Part shown: piece by piece, positions 44,291-55,503 of the stretch
How positions within the stretch are numbered: position 1 is the stretch's first letter
How the letters are laid out: every line of letters begins with the position of its first letter
Source of the DNA: Tenebrio molitor
Lineage: Eukaryota > Arthropoda > Insecta > Coleoptera > Tenebrionidae
Assembly: GCF_963966145.1 (NCBI RefSeq)
Contig: NC_091047.1
Span: 31,682,001-31,746,000 of the forward strand
Length of the DNA: 64,000 nt
Reading direction: 5' to 3'
Translations under genes and position numbers: made by a program
The notes under the pieces: generated by a model
The model's database searches: none
What the model was told of the DNA's origin: nothing
What the model saw: only the letters and a program-made list of their open reading frames with translations

Positions 44291-44733
44291 TATAATGTAG
44301 CTATAATGACACGCAACCTCGGAACTATCGAACTGAACTGAGACGATTATAAAAAAAAATCACTTAAAAACATAACGCACTGAAACATACAAAACTCTCC
44401 ATCCCGCCAGTAGTTATCCTATGCCTATGATGTTGTTTACAGAATTACAGCTGTGACTCTAAATGAAGTTTCAGTACAGGTATTTTCAATAATTGTTATA
44501 AACTGTTGTTGGAATTATTTATTCTTCGAGTATTAATGATATAGCAAATGTTATAATGTGTAAACACTCGTCTCTGTGTCTGTAAAAAAGCGTGCAATCT
44601 ATCATCAGTGGACAGAGTATAGCTGTTCGTTGCGCGCTCGGTTCGTCGGCTGTTCGTGGCACCAATTTTGCGACGAGCATTACATTACATGTTACATTAC
44701 ATGCTCGGTTCGCGTAGTCTGTACGCGCCCTAA

Positions 44734-45235
44734 CCTGGCGGCTGTAATGTGGAGGTGCACCGTCATGTAAAAACCACATCTCTTGACGTCGATTTAATGG
44801 CATGTCGAATGCATTATCTAACCCCAGTAAAAACCATCTACAAAAACGTCGACGCACTGGATAGTCTGCAGGACTTAATCCTTGAACTCTTTGTACATGA
44901 TAAGGATAAAGTAGCTGTTCATGCAAAATCCTAGATACAACCCAATGTGACACATTAAATTGCCTGGCCAATTATTGTCTGGTACTTACCTGGATTCTCT
45001 TCTGTTGCGTTTAAAATTTGCTCTTCAACATTTAACACGCGATTTGATCGTCCACACATTGAAGGCTGAAGTAATCCGGTTTCTTGCAACCTTTGGACAA
45101 CTTCCACAACAGTTTGTCTTCTGTTAGGAAACAGAGCGCAATAAAAACGAACCGCTGCAGAAGCATTTCCGCCACTTTCTCCGTCAAGTGGATGAATATT
45201 CGCGTACTCAACATTCGAAAAATGCATCATTTTTG
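44734..45235 (-). pseudogene. IS630/mariner-type transposase, N-terminal and central part
   Basis: The minus strand reads FSNVEYANIHPLDGESGGNA, FPNRRQTVVEVVQRLQETGL and EEQILNATEENPGKYQT. A short shift leads to VVSRILHEQLLYPYHVQRVQ and then FLHDGAPPHYSRQV. The N terminus is the DUF4817-like DNA-binding region, and HDGAPPH holds the second catalytic Asp. Coding stops at the element B insertion and resumes at 40938. Confidence 0.75.
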
Positions 45236-45956
45236 AATAAATTTGTCAACATGGTTATCCCTTAGCAATACCAGAAATGGTTATGTAAACATTTTCTGGT
45301 TATATAAAGAGTCCTGTTAAAAAATGCTATTCTAATTTGCCAAATCATAACCATTTTTCTAACAATCATTGTTATGAAGATTGTCATATAAACGTGTGAC
45401 AAATCATCTTGCTAATTTGAAAGATGGACTTGGTTGCAGCAAATTTTCTTATGCATTTTCAAAATAACGTGGAAAATGTTGAAAATCACTAAGTGTAATA
45501 CTGACGAAAAAACTTTGCTGCTGTATCTTGCTTATTTTTTATTCGATTTGAATAAATGACACATCAAATGAAATAATTCTGAAAACACTTCAATACCAAC
45601 TAAATAAAAAAAAAATCTTGCGTCCAGTTTTTGACAGATGAACATCAACTTCTTTTTTTCAAATAGCACTGTACATTTTTTTTATTCAGTATTGTAGAGA
45701 TTTGTTTTGGGAATATAAAAATGCAAATAACTATACCCATTCATTAAACAAAAGTCAAGAAATTAAAGAGTAAATGAATAAAATTTAAAAATAAAATGAC
45801 CAAAATAAACGAGAGAAAAGTTTGTTTTAAATGTTTGAAATGACTAAGTAAGCTCTGAATATTTGTCATTTGTCAAAATAGTGTGATAATAATAATAATA
45901 ATTATTATTATTATGTTGTTATGGAAGAAAATTTTTAAAGACGATGTAGTGTTAAC
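45236..45956. other. no gene; AT trinucleotide palindrome
   Basis: A run of ATA then ATT trinucleotides near 45886-45915 is self-complementary. No coding motif was seen. Confidence 0.4.
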
Positions 45957-46180
45957 GTGTGGTGTGGAATTTTTGGAGATATATTGGACAGTGGGTCCAA
46001 TATTTATTATTTATTATCAAACGAAATAAGCAACTTTCTGGATGAGATGCCATTAGCAGTGTTGAACAGAGTCGTGTTTCATCAGGACGGCGCCATACCA
46101 CATAATGCACGCATGAATGTTGTGACCTATTCGATGGCTCGCTATATCCCCAGATTTGAATCCATTGGATTTTTTAATAT
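45957..46180 (+). pseudogene. IS630/mariner-type transposase, central fragment
   Basis: The plus strand reads VWCGIFGDILDSGSNIYYLL and VVFHQDGAIPHNARMNVVTY (catalytic Asp in HQDGA). It then reads ARYIPRFESIGF before running into Harbinger sequence. Both ends are missing. Confidence 0.7.
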
Positions 46181-46184
46181 TCTT

Positions 46185-47427
46185 TCCAGATATTGATTGA
46201 AGAGTTAAGAGAACTTTTCACTGCACAAAATATTAATACAAATAATATGATAGTTTTGTTGGAAAAGAAAACCCATGTTACAGTGTGGATGCTAGCAAAC
46301 TATGCGGTAACATTTAGAGAGTGTGGGACATTGTTTGGACTAAGCACTGGAAATGTGCACTTCATATTCTTACAGATATGTACTGCCATATGTATGATGC
46401 GAGAACGATATATCAGGTGGCCAAGTATTCATAATTGTGAGCAAATAGCTGATGATATTTTTGAAAAAACAGTTTCCAGAAGTAATTGGCGCTATAGATG
46501 GGTGCCATATTGAAATAAAAGCACTTATAAAAAGTGCATATGACCAAGGTTGGTAGAACTGACTAATTTGTATAGAAGGTTGCCTCGTTGCCATTTAAAA
46601 CAATAGTTTGAATCCCCCCCCCCCCCCCGCAAAAGTTACTCGTGACGTCACAATGTACCAAACTTTTACGAGAGAGTCTGTCGGTGTTTCCTCGCTAGAA
46701 TAGAGCCCAAAAAGCCACCCAATAAACTTCAGGGAGCTTATAAACCTTGGGTTCTATTCGAACACTCAAAATTTCTGAGTTGATTTTACGTCACGAGTTA
46801 CTTTTCCCCCCTCCCCCCAATTTTCATCGAGGCAACCTTCTATACAAATTAGTCAATTCTACCAACCTTGCATATGACTACTATATCCGAAATCAGTTTC
46901 ATTCTGTAATATTACAAGGCACATGTGACACATCCCTACAATTTTGTGATATCTTCGTAGGTATGCCTGGTAGGGTGCATGATCCCAGGCTATTTAGGCT
47001 AAGCTCTCTTAGTAGACAAATAGATTTAGGACTAATTCCAGAAAACATGCACATATTGGGTGACTCTGCATATACATTGCATGAGAATGTTTTAACACCT
47101 TTTCGTGATAATGGACATTTAACGCGTTCACAGCCGAGATACAATAGGAAACATTCAGAAATAAGGAGCTGTATTGAAAGAACTTTTGGTTTACTAAAGA
47201 ATAAGTTCAGACGTTTGAGATACCTCGACATGAATCTACTGGAAGAAATCCAGATAGTTATAGCAGCATGTTGTATACTTCACAATTTTATAATACTTCA
47301 TGAAGGCTATCAAGAAGGTGAAGATGTCCTAGACGACCTAGATGATGTACCAGTACTTCAGGAAGATGACCCTGTTCAATTCAGAAATGGTATAAACAAA
47401 AGAGACGCGATTACTGACACATTGTAA
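46185..47427 (+). pseudogene. PIF/Harbinger transposase 3, carrying a hAT-like MITE
   Basis: The plus strand reads VWMLANYAVTFRECGTLFGL and FPEVIGAIDGCHIEIKALI (Asp). An insertion follows at 46544-46870, then YYIRNQFHSVILQGTCDTSL and PGRVHDPRLFRLSSL. HILGDSAYTL (Asp) and CIERTFGLLKNKFRRL (Glu) complete the DDE triad. The tail is acidic. Breaks are a 1-nt change in an A run near 46464 and the MITE. The N-terminal 50 or so residues are missing. Confidence 0.85.
46544..46870. mobile_element. hAT-like palindromic MITE with 8-bp duplication
   Basis: Ends caaggttggtagaa(c/t)tgac and its reverse complement; catatgac on both sides (46536-46543 and 46871-46878). Inside, both arms include a poly-C/poly-CT tract (46614-46629 and 46806-46820) and gttactcgtgacgtcac, so most of it is a foldback. 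Eight-bp duplication and a CAAGG start fit hAT; P-type is the alternative. Confidence 0.8.
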
Positions 47428-47522
47428 GAATCTCAGTTGCTGTGTTCTGAATAGTTATTTTATATTATAAATAAGTATAATAAAAATCTAATTGTAACTA
47501 ATAAAGATAGTGATGAAAGAAA

Positions 47523-48930
47523 TCAGATATTGTTCAATAATTTTTGAAGAAGAGTAATTCGTTCCTGCTGAATTGTGTTGCTGGTTTCTATTGCAGCCTT
47601 AATACTTGCTATTTCTTCACTTTGCTTGTTATAAAATGAGATAACAGTTCCAAGCCACTGGGGCTCACTTTTCCGCACCTTCTTCACATAAGGATTTGGT
47701 GCCGCTGTTTCTAGTTTTCTTTTTTCTAGTCTTCTTTTCAGTGTTGCCTCAGCTACTTGTTCTGGTGGTGCACTTTCTGGCAACATCTCTGTGTTTGAAT
47801 CTATAGCTTTTAGAAGTTCATATCCTGTTGGGAGCTGACGCGATTTTTGAATTGAAGAACTCGGCTAAAAATATATTGAAGTAATTAAGAAACTACAGTA
47901 CTTAAATACCGTGTGAACAACAATTACCTACTGATTGAGTTGGCAGTAAATTTTCCAGATTCCGCATTATTATCGGAAATGTTTGCATTGTAAATCAAAA
48001 ATGTTATGTAATTATGTTAATGAAATGCTATAATTTTTTTTAAGTAAAACATTTTCAATTGATATTTCCGCATTACTCACAACAGTGTCATCGGCAAACA
48101 AAGTACTATCAACACACGAAACATAAGATAAATCGTTAATATAGATTGAAAACAAAATCGGGCCGAGGATAGAACCTTGTGGCACTCCATAATACATACT
48201 AACACACTGACTGGGGTTACTCAGATATGATAAAATTAATCTGTACTCGAGGCATGAAAATTGTACGTATAACAACAAGATGTCATGTGACATACAATCG
48301 AAAGCTTTTTCTCAAATCCAAGAAAGATGTTGAATAATACTGTTTACATTCAAAACAGTCGATTGTTTTTTCTACAAAAAAAATTGCTGAGGAGACAATA
48401 CATTGTTATTATAGTAAGAGGTATACCTACATTCAAAACTGGAGTCAACAAACTGTATTACTCCTCCATGGATGTGATTTTTTTTAATAAGTGCATACCA
48501 CTTTAATAATTGGAATAAAATTGTATAATTCAAACATAACTAATGGAGTTTCCCAATTTGAAGAATTGGAGAATGTCAGGCTAGTGCCACCAGAGGATGA
48601 TTCCAGGCTACTGTTACCCGAATCTTGATTGCGATCTGGGAAGGCTCTCTCCAAGAATTCTCTTTTTGTATCCTGCGATTCAATCCTGATTTGTACACTC
48701 ATTTTCCTTCTTTTTGGTGTATTTGCTGTTCAAATACTTATGTTTGTCTTTACATTGTATAGGAGTGAAACATATGCCCTCTTTTGCCAATTCAGTTCCA
48801 ATTTGCTTCCATATTATATCATTTTTAATGGTGTTTGAGTTGAACTCTTTTTGTTGGTTTTTGACCATGTCAATTAAACCTAAAATATCTCTCCTATTTC
48901 ATGTCTTTCCACTACTGGACAGCTGATCGG
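47523..48930 (-). pseudogene. Myb/SANT-like Harbinger accessory gene 3
   Basis: Upstream exon (about 48920-48530, minus) encodes MVKNQQKEFNSNTIKNDIIW and KQIGTELAKEGICFTPIQCK, the trihelix/SANT-like DNA-binding domain. A frameshift leads to REFLERAFPDRNQDSGNSSL. After an intron with a ttttag acceptor at about 47869, the last exon carries LPTGYELLKAIDSN, KRRLEKRKLETAAPNPYVKK and a coiled-coil tail ending at 47523. It is convergent with the transposase at 46185-47427. An RT fragment lies in the intron. Confidence 0.7.
48010..48325 (-). pseudogene. Jockey-like reverse transcriptase fragment in the intron
   Basis: The minus strand reads KAFDCMSHDILL, GVPQGSILGPILFSIYINDL and STLFADDTVVSNA. It covers RT palm motifs A to C with the FADD catalytic pair intact. 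It is a short isolated piece of a non-LTR element inserted in the intron of the Harbinger accessory gene. Confidence 0.75.
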
Positions 48931-49805
48931 AGGACGATGAAAAAAAAGATGCTTTTAATTTCGGGAGTACCTGGAATAAGCATTATTTCATCATCTAATA
49001 AATGAAATGGCTAAATGGACTTATTGATAGGTATACTCGTAGATCTGGACATTTCACAATACAATAATACCTGCTTTTCTTTGTAAATATATTTCTCTAT
49101 TGTAGTTAAATTGGGAATTATCAATCTCTGCAACTTCGAAATTTGTACATGTTGTCAGTCACCAAATTTGAAATTTCCATTTTCTTTATTTTTCCAAATA
49201 TCACCACAATCAACAAATTTCACTAATTTGAAAATGCATGGATAAGTGGAGTTTCATATGTTGTAAACTGCCACAGGTGAACGGCTTATATGCGTTAGAT
49301 ATCTACCGGGTGACTATAAATGAATGTAACTTTTTCATGGCTTGGTAACACTGTTGTTGGTTATTCTGCAGTCAGTTCTTTTTTAATGTGATAGTTGGAA
49401 TAAACATCGGCGTACTCGCCTATTTGATACAATTTATTAATATATAAAATGTCAATATACCGTTTTGTTCGCCAATGTACCTTGAGATTATTTAAATTTA
49501 TAATTAAAAGTAGGCTATGACTTGGATTAGATTGGCAATATTGTTGAAAACTTGATTTGAATTGTCAAAATGGCACTTTAGAATTCAATACAAAATATCA
49601 AACAACGAGTTAACACAACTGTTACACTGTTGGATACAACCCAAGCCGGGGGAGAACACTTTGAACATTTTCTATGATTATCAATAAAACTGTATTATTT
49701 TCTACCGTGCGATCATTTAAATTATAAATATATAAAATTAAATTAGAGCAGGCTGTAAATTTTAAATTAGATTGGCACTATGGACTGTTGACAATTTGAT
49801 TTAAA
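48931..49805 (+). other. mostly non-coding; tail of an IS630-type transposase at about 49600-49672
   Basis: 49600-49672 reads QAGGEHFEHFL and then caataaaactgtattatt. This parallels the end of the next relic (50605-50660, AGEEHFEHSVI and caataaaactacattatt). It is therefore the 3' end of a second copy. The rest shows no gene. Confidence 0.5.
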
Positions 49806-50645
49806 ATTTGAATTGTCAAGGTGACGTTTCAAAATGTTTTAGAACATAAAATTTTTCTTACTGAGAGTTATTTTAAAAACGCTGAAAAACAAGACAATGG
49901 CGAATGGAAGTATTCTGTAGAGCACTGCGTCAATGATTTTCAAAATGCATTCTCTGATTTTCCTGTAGATTACCAAAAATTGGTCCAACAAATTTATAAA
50001 TGTATGGCGAAATTTCGTAATGTTGGGACTTTTGGTCGGAAAGCCGGTAGCGGAGCGCCCAAAAAAAGAACTCCTGAGATTGTGGCAGATGTTGCAGCAA
50101 GAATGGAGTAGTCTCCTAAAAAAAACCTCAAGAGATGAACTTCTCATGTGGAACTTAAAACAAGATTTAAATCTTCATTTCTATAAAATTGCCGTCGTTC
50201 AAGAGCTGCTCCCACGAGATTTTTGAAGGAACGATAAATTTCGCGAGATATCGAAATAATTTACTCGAACATTTTTTCCAAAATCTTTATGATGACGAAC
50301 TTCTGCATGGGTACTTCCAACAGGACAATGCATCAGCTCACAAGACAAGGTAAACTATGGCTCGAATTCACGAGTTTTATGATGATCGAGTAGGTAATAC
50401 AAATTCCGCCTCCTAGCCCGGACCTGACAATTCTAGATTTTTTCATTTCCCCATATCTCAAAAACACCATTTTTAAAAATAATAATAAATAAATGATAAT
50501 CTTGAAGAACTGCAAGAGGCAATTTCTAATGTATGCAGCGCTATAACCGTTCAGATGTTGGAAAATGTATTTGAAAATATGCAACGGAGGGTTAATAGTT
50601 GCGTTAAAGCGGGGGAAGAACACTTTGAACACTCTGTAATTCTCA
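49806..50645 (+). pseudogene. mariner/IS630-type transposase, internally deleted
   Basis: Plus-strand pieces read VEHCVNDFQNAFSDFPVDYQ, GRKAGSGAPKKRTPEIVADV and KIAVVQELLPRDF. After loss of the first catalytic region come EHFFQNLYDDELLHGYFQQD (Asp), SPDLTILDFF (Asp) and MQRRVNSCVKAGEEHFEHSV. Several frameshifts. The first catalytic Asp segment is missing. Confidence 0.75.
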
Positions 50646-51039
50646 ATAAAACTACATTATTCTTTATTGCTTTCATTTCCTTTAAATTAAAACGATTGAA
50701 TATGAGAACCATAAACGGCACAAAGTTAATGATAACCTTACATTTAATCAATCAGTCAATTGGCATTCAATTCTATATAAAAAATTTAAAGCTCGTGATC
50801 TAACATTGTCCCTTGTTAACACTAGTTTCACTTATAAAAACTGGAGATTTTGAACCACAATAGATTTCGTCTGGCGACAGTACGATTAGCATTTTTAAAC
50901 CGCATAAAGCAAGAGCTAGGTCCGCCGTCCCCAACCAACCGTTTACCGACAAACCCCGAGGTCTCTATAACCGCCGCGGGGCTTCACGTCAACATCCCAG
51001 AGCCGCATAAAGCAAGGCTTAGGTTCGCCTTCGCTAACT
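50646..51039. other. no recognised gene; internal direct repeat
   Basis: Ccgcataaagcaag(a/g)gct(a/t)agg(t) occurs twice, near 50901 and 51003, followed by related cgcc...aac(t/c)aaccgtt blocks. No coding motif was seen. Confidence 0.4.
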
Positions 51040-51369
51040 AACCGTTGACCCCACAGAAATTTACTAGAAAACTCCACGACTTCCTGGACGTCACCTAGCT
51101 CCCATAGGGTCGTACTTTCAACATTCTAACTCTGACTCATTCGAAACCCAGCGACACATTGGAAAACGATTTTTATTTTGGATCATGTTTTTCAGGTCTT
51201 CCATTTCAGTGTGGCTTCTCTTTTTCTTCGGCGGTGTTCTGACTGTCTTTTCGCTTTTCTTCTTTATGTCGTTGTTCTCTTCTTCATCTCTTTGTCTTTT
51301 CCGGCTATCGTCTGTTGAATACCCTTCGACGTCACTTTCTTCTTCTTTTTCATTGATTTTATGAAGCAA
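51040..51369 (-). CDS. small Lys/Glu-rich unrecognised protein and shared 3' segment
   Basis: The minus frame 51369-51118 encodes 83 aa. It has an acidic start (NEKEEESDVEGYSTDDSRKR), a basic centre with KKKSEKTVRTPPKKKRS (nuclear-localisation-like) and the tail FPMCRWVSNESELEC. The tail and the sequence beyond it (to 51040) match the block at 20490-20640. It may be the remnant of a mobile element gene. Family unknown. Confidence 0.35.
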
Positions 51370-51719
51370 CTTCTACCGTTTTCTTGCTTTATGTGTTGCC
51401 TATGTCAGAGCAGTGAGGGGTTTTCTTCCGATTTCTTTCTTCGTACGAGAAAAAACTTATCTACTTTTTTTTGTTTCTTGCCGGTCACTTTGCGATAGAG
51501 TTCTGCTACCGATTTTTACAGTATATTTTACGTTTATTCGTTTGGTTCTTTGTTCGTTCCTCTGGTTTTTCCACTAACACTATCGTCTTTTATTACTTTC
51601 ACTATCACCACTGTCTTTTGGTTTTTATTTCTGCTCGCAACGGCCAAATTTTTGGGTTGATTGCGGAGCGAAAATCACCGTGTTTACTCAACTTATACAC
51701 ACTCACAATGATAAATAAC
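51370..51719. other. no recognised gene
   Basis: T-rich stretch with a plus-strand frame (51471-51725) that is hydrophobic and aromatic but has no motif; it is probably chance. Confidence 0.35.
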
Positions 51720-52150
51720 ACTTAATTATTTCTTGGACACATTGACCGTATAACGATTTGCACACTATATTTTTGTTTGTGACGTCAATACCATCAGGTA
51801 CTTTCATAAATGATATATCTTCTCTCAATTCGCCATTTAGAAAAGCTGTCTTTTCGTCCATTTGATGGATTAACATTTTACACTGATTAGTGAAAGCTAA
51901 AAGACATCGAAAAGTATTAATTCGTGCTACCGGTGCAAATGTTTCATCGTAATCTAACTTATACAATTGATTAAAACCGCGAGCTGCCAACCGCGCTTTG
52001 TACTTCTCATCATGTTTTATTTTAAACACCCATTTGCTATCAATTGTATTTACATTCATTGGCTTTTGTACCAACGTCCACGTTTTATTTTGAATTAAAG
52101 AGTTAAGTTCCTTTTCAGTTACCTTTTCTCACTTCAGTTTATTTTGACTT
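51720..52150 (-). pseudogene. Ty1/Copia reverse transcriptase fragment
   Basis: The minus strand reads NSLIQNKTWTLVQKPMNVN, SKWVFKIKHDEKYKARLAAR, YDETFAPVARINTF and HQMDEKTAFLNGELRE. This is the start of the Copia RT domain, with Glu in place of the usual Val in the QMDVKTAF motif. It ends after KSLYG. A frameshift lies at the upstream edge. The catalytic YVDD region is absent. Confidence 0.85.
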
Positions 52151-52374
52151 TTAGTTATATTTTGATAGCAGGTGGGAATTACATTTGAGGACTTTCTAAA
52201 TGCATTTTGCCCATTTTTTGTCATTTTCAGAAATAGGGAAAAACTATTACAAGTTTGTGGATGCAATTGTCGAAAAAGTAGACTTTGCAAAAAATGTAAC
52301 TAAAATCGCTTATTCACAGTGCCTACTAGACAAAAATTGGTTTGTGATAATTTTCCAAATAAATACAAAAATGT

Positions 52375-54200
52375 GGTGGACAAACAGCATTTAGTTTGTT
52401 GTCCGTGTAGGACAAACAGAATTATGTTTGTCCATACAAAATAAAGTTCACTGACATGATTATGGGGATGTTTAAAAGACGTAAGAAGTAATATAGAACA
52501 GCATTTATCTTATCAAAAACTAATATTACAGTTTCAATATCAAGAGACTCATCTATGTCGTCGTTGCAGTCGCATTGCACCTCTTCTTCTTCTTCGTCGT
52601 TATGTTGTCTATTTTGGTCATAGTGATTTGACAAAATTGGCTGCAACCACGTAAGCTCAGGATCATCGCTCCAATTTTCGCCTGATAGCTCAATCAGAAG
52701 TTTCGAAAGACTCTCCAGTTTTTTTTGCTTTAATCGCATTGTAGACCGCTACATTAGGTAGAGTGATTGTTGACAGCTTTTTTCCTCTTCTTAATAAAGT
52801 TGAAATTTTTTTGGAGGGGTCGTCATTCCGGTACAATAATTCAATCTTTAGCAAAATTTCGCTTTTTTTGCTTGATCTTTTGATAGTAATCCTTTTGGCC
52901 GCACTGATCCCTTGAATTTTTTTTAGAGAATCTAAGGCGACCTTTATATCGGAAACAATCCAGTCCGTACCAAGTTTGCTAACGTATCCCTTCTTGGAGT
53001 AAATTTCGTAATATTTTGTGGGAGATTTGATCGTACTGTAAGGTCAAAACAATACGAAACACTGTTGGGAGTCTGCTCTTTCATAAGTTTAAAAAATTGT
53101 TTAGCTCTGATCTTATGCAAACGTAGCTTGGTTTTTAGCTTCTCTATCTCATTTTTGTCTTTGCAATTAGCAATAAATGTTTCGGTCCTAACACAAAACC
53201 CACATGCAATATTAAAGTGGTTATTAAAAATTCTACTGAAGTACTTGTAATTTACTTTCAAAGTTTCAACTGCGCCCTCATTATACATTTTCCATAAATC
53301 AGTAATATTATATTCCGATGATAGGTAAATACGACGAGATTTGGCACGTCCGTAATGACTTTCATGTCCTTTTAATCCGGCTATAAATTTTTTCACGTTT
53401 TAAAATTTGTTTAAATTCTTAGAAGAACATTTGTCTCCTCCACGGGACTCTACAATACCTCTTCCAGATTGAATTTTATGGACGACAGTATTTACACGCC
53501 TCTGGCTAACACTAAAAATTGTTAAGAACAATGTCTGGCAAATGTTGATTTTCTTTTGGTTCATCCAAACTTATAAAATGTATTAGCGGCTATATGAATC
53601 AAGATAATAAAACTTACATGATATTTTGCAGTTAAGTCATGGGATTTTCCTTCAGGTTTTCTATTCCTACTTCTACTCGTACCTGGTTTTTCAACAGCCA
53701 TAAAATTTCCAAGTTTATTGTCCTGTACATTTTTATTTTTAATGGAAAAGAATTTTTCGAATTTCTTTTATATCGTCTTGCGATAAGTCATTACATCGGA
53801 AATGTTCCAAATTAGGGTAATGGTATGAATGCCTTAATAAAAGAAAATAAAGAAATGGAAAAATTATGTTAGCAGAAAATAACATTAAAATTTACCTCAC
53901 TTCAATTTTACGTTTTTTTGCCGTAACATTTCTTTTCCGTTTTCTACTACCACGGTCAATATCGCCAACGACATGCTCGCCTTCATTTACATTCATCATG
54001 TCTTCTGTTATTACTTTAGGCAACAATTTAATAACAATGGAAACACAAAACACTCTTAGATACTGACCACACGGCGGCGCACGACAAACAAATGGCAGTT
54101 AGTCCACGTTCAAAGGACAAACTGCTGTTGGTTTGTCTTGCAACGTTGGACATACTCCACGTAGAATGTCCAAGCGCTTTGCTCGATTTATTTTAAATGG
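52375..54200 (-). mobile_element. uncharacterised insect DDE-like transposon with intron-bearing gene
   Basis: Both flanks carry several ggacaaac/gtttgtcc motifs (52377-52435 and 54085-54180), probably subterminal repeats. Minus-strand pieces in order are MMNVNEGEHVVGDIDRGSRK, YPNLEHFRCNDLSQDDIKEI and AVEKPGTSRSRNRKPEG. Next come LFLTIFSVSQRRVNTVVHKI and FIAGLKGHESHYGRAKSRRI. Last are KLKTKLRLHKIRAKQFF and YCFDLTVRSNLPQN, then an acidic C-terminal stretch (52739-52500). The order ISxRxV...ESHYxR...CFDLQ is a pattern I know from many uncharacterised insect proteins. I cannot assign a superfamily. It appears to split a Copia relic (51720-52150 and 54248-54541). Confidence 0.55.
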
Positions 54201-54247
54201 GACAGAATGCAGTTAGAATGTCTTTTTCTACATAAAATTGTAGTCCG

Positions 54248-54541
54248 CTAATCACAGATTGTCACGCCACCTTTGCCCGAAAATTTCAAATTATGGACAA
54301 AATGCATATAGAAAGTCTGCTCCTCATTTGTTTGGGGCTGAATGTTCACCATATTATAATTGTTTATCTCTAAATCATGATTTTTGCAAGAAATTGACGA
54401 TTTTGTCAGGAGTCTTTCGCTCCTTCGTACATCTTGTATTTTCACTTTCTTTCTCAACTTAGGGGAAGGATAACACAAATTTTCTTCATCTGGTTCAAGG
54501 ACATCTATTCCTGTAGATGTTTGACCTTCCTCACTAGTCAA
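54248..54541 (-). pseudogene. possible Copia pol linker fragment
   Basis: The minus frame of 97 aa includes DEENLCYPSPKLRKKVKIQD and VRRSERLLTKSS. The RRSER motif and position resemble the linker between integrase and RT in Copia elements. It lies upstream of the Copia RT on the same strand, with the 52375-54200 transposon between. Evidence is compositional only. Confidence 0.35.
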
Positions 54542-55503
54542 AATGACAGTTGATGAACTTAATTTTTGATTTCATTAATCAGAACAGGAAAACGTCATTT
54601 TGACATTTTTAGCCAAATTACATATAGTCCATTTTTTTATTATAGTCCGATGAGCTTAGTCCGAATCAAGAAGTCGACATGACCTGCGTCTGCTTTCGAC
54701 ATTTGACAGCAGTGCATGGTTCTACCAATATTTGAAAATTTATTTAGGCAACATGAGACAGATATTGTGTTCTTTCGTGCTTTCTTGGTGTTTCTGCAAA
54801 TTCATTCCTCCGTTGTAATTTTATTTTTCAAAAAACCGCTCCCTTCAGAACGCTTTTGATCAACTAATAGGTCAGATATATTAAAAATTGTTGAAAACAG
54901 CACTAAACAACCACGTTTAGACTGTCTTTCTTTCTTCCTAGATTTTGTTTCGGCAACGCCATGAACACAAAACAACTCTCTATGAATTAGTTCACCCCCT
55001 TACCTGTTAACTTCCAGTCTTGCAAGTTTCCGCGCAATTCCAATATAATTTTTGCAATTTACAAATTCGGTAAAAGGATCTGTCACCATGCTTTTCGTTG
55101 GCATCAGACGGAGGACATTTCAAGCAAAATTAAACAAAATTATCACAAATAACGTGGTTAAAACGTAACCTAAAAATTTGACGTCGCTAGTGGAATAAAC
55201 GTACAATTCGCGTCTTGCTCTAATCGCACATGCTAAAGCGAGATGGATAGTGAGACATGCTTAATACAATACGTACAAGAATTCAATAGTTTGTTTACAT
55301 TATGTTGAAAAGAGATAGCAATAAGTATGACAGTTGCTCTGCTTTTTAATTGATACATCGGACTATAATTAAAAAATGGACTATACCTACGTTGGTTACT
55401 AAATTAAATCACATTATAAACGGTATCAAGTGGTCTGTGTCATTAGTATTTTTGGTTGCGTACAAAATAAATTCAGAAATAAGCCTTACGTGACTTGCCC
55501 TGT
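54537..55503. mobile_element. CAGGGCAAGTCAC-family MITE (truncated) with a nested MITE
   Basis: The centre and right half of the same MITE as 61602-62938: gtcaaaatgacagttgatga at 54537 and ttacgtgacttgccctg near 55503. A second element (54635-55382) is inserted in it. That element has inverted ends tagtccattttttta / taaaaaatggacta, then atagtccgatg, and is flanked by TA. Confidence 0.7.

Larger units (their letters stand above)
40942..44730. mobile_element. Harbinger-type non-autonomous element B (3.8 kb)
   Basis: Very similar to element A over most of its length, with ends gggcgcgtacagactacgcg. The duplication is TAA (40939-40941 and 44731-44733). It differs from A by lacking the 365-bp stem-loop insert. 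It also keeps about 540 bp at 42690-43230, where A has about 70 bp. That stretch includes the right terminal repeat (42811-42889) of a nested element whose left end is 41399. The two Harbinger N-terminal fragments are more degraded than in A. Confidence 0.85.

Noticed and set aside
46614..46629. Poly-C run as an assembly error
   Set aside because: A matching C-rich tract lies in the other arm of the same foldback element, so it is an element property, though the exact length may be unreliable.
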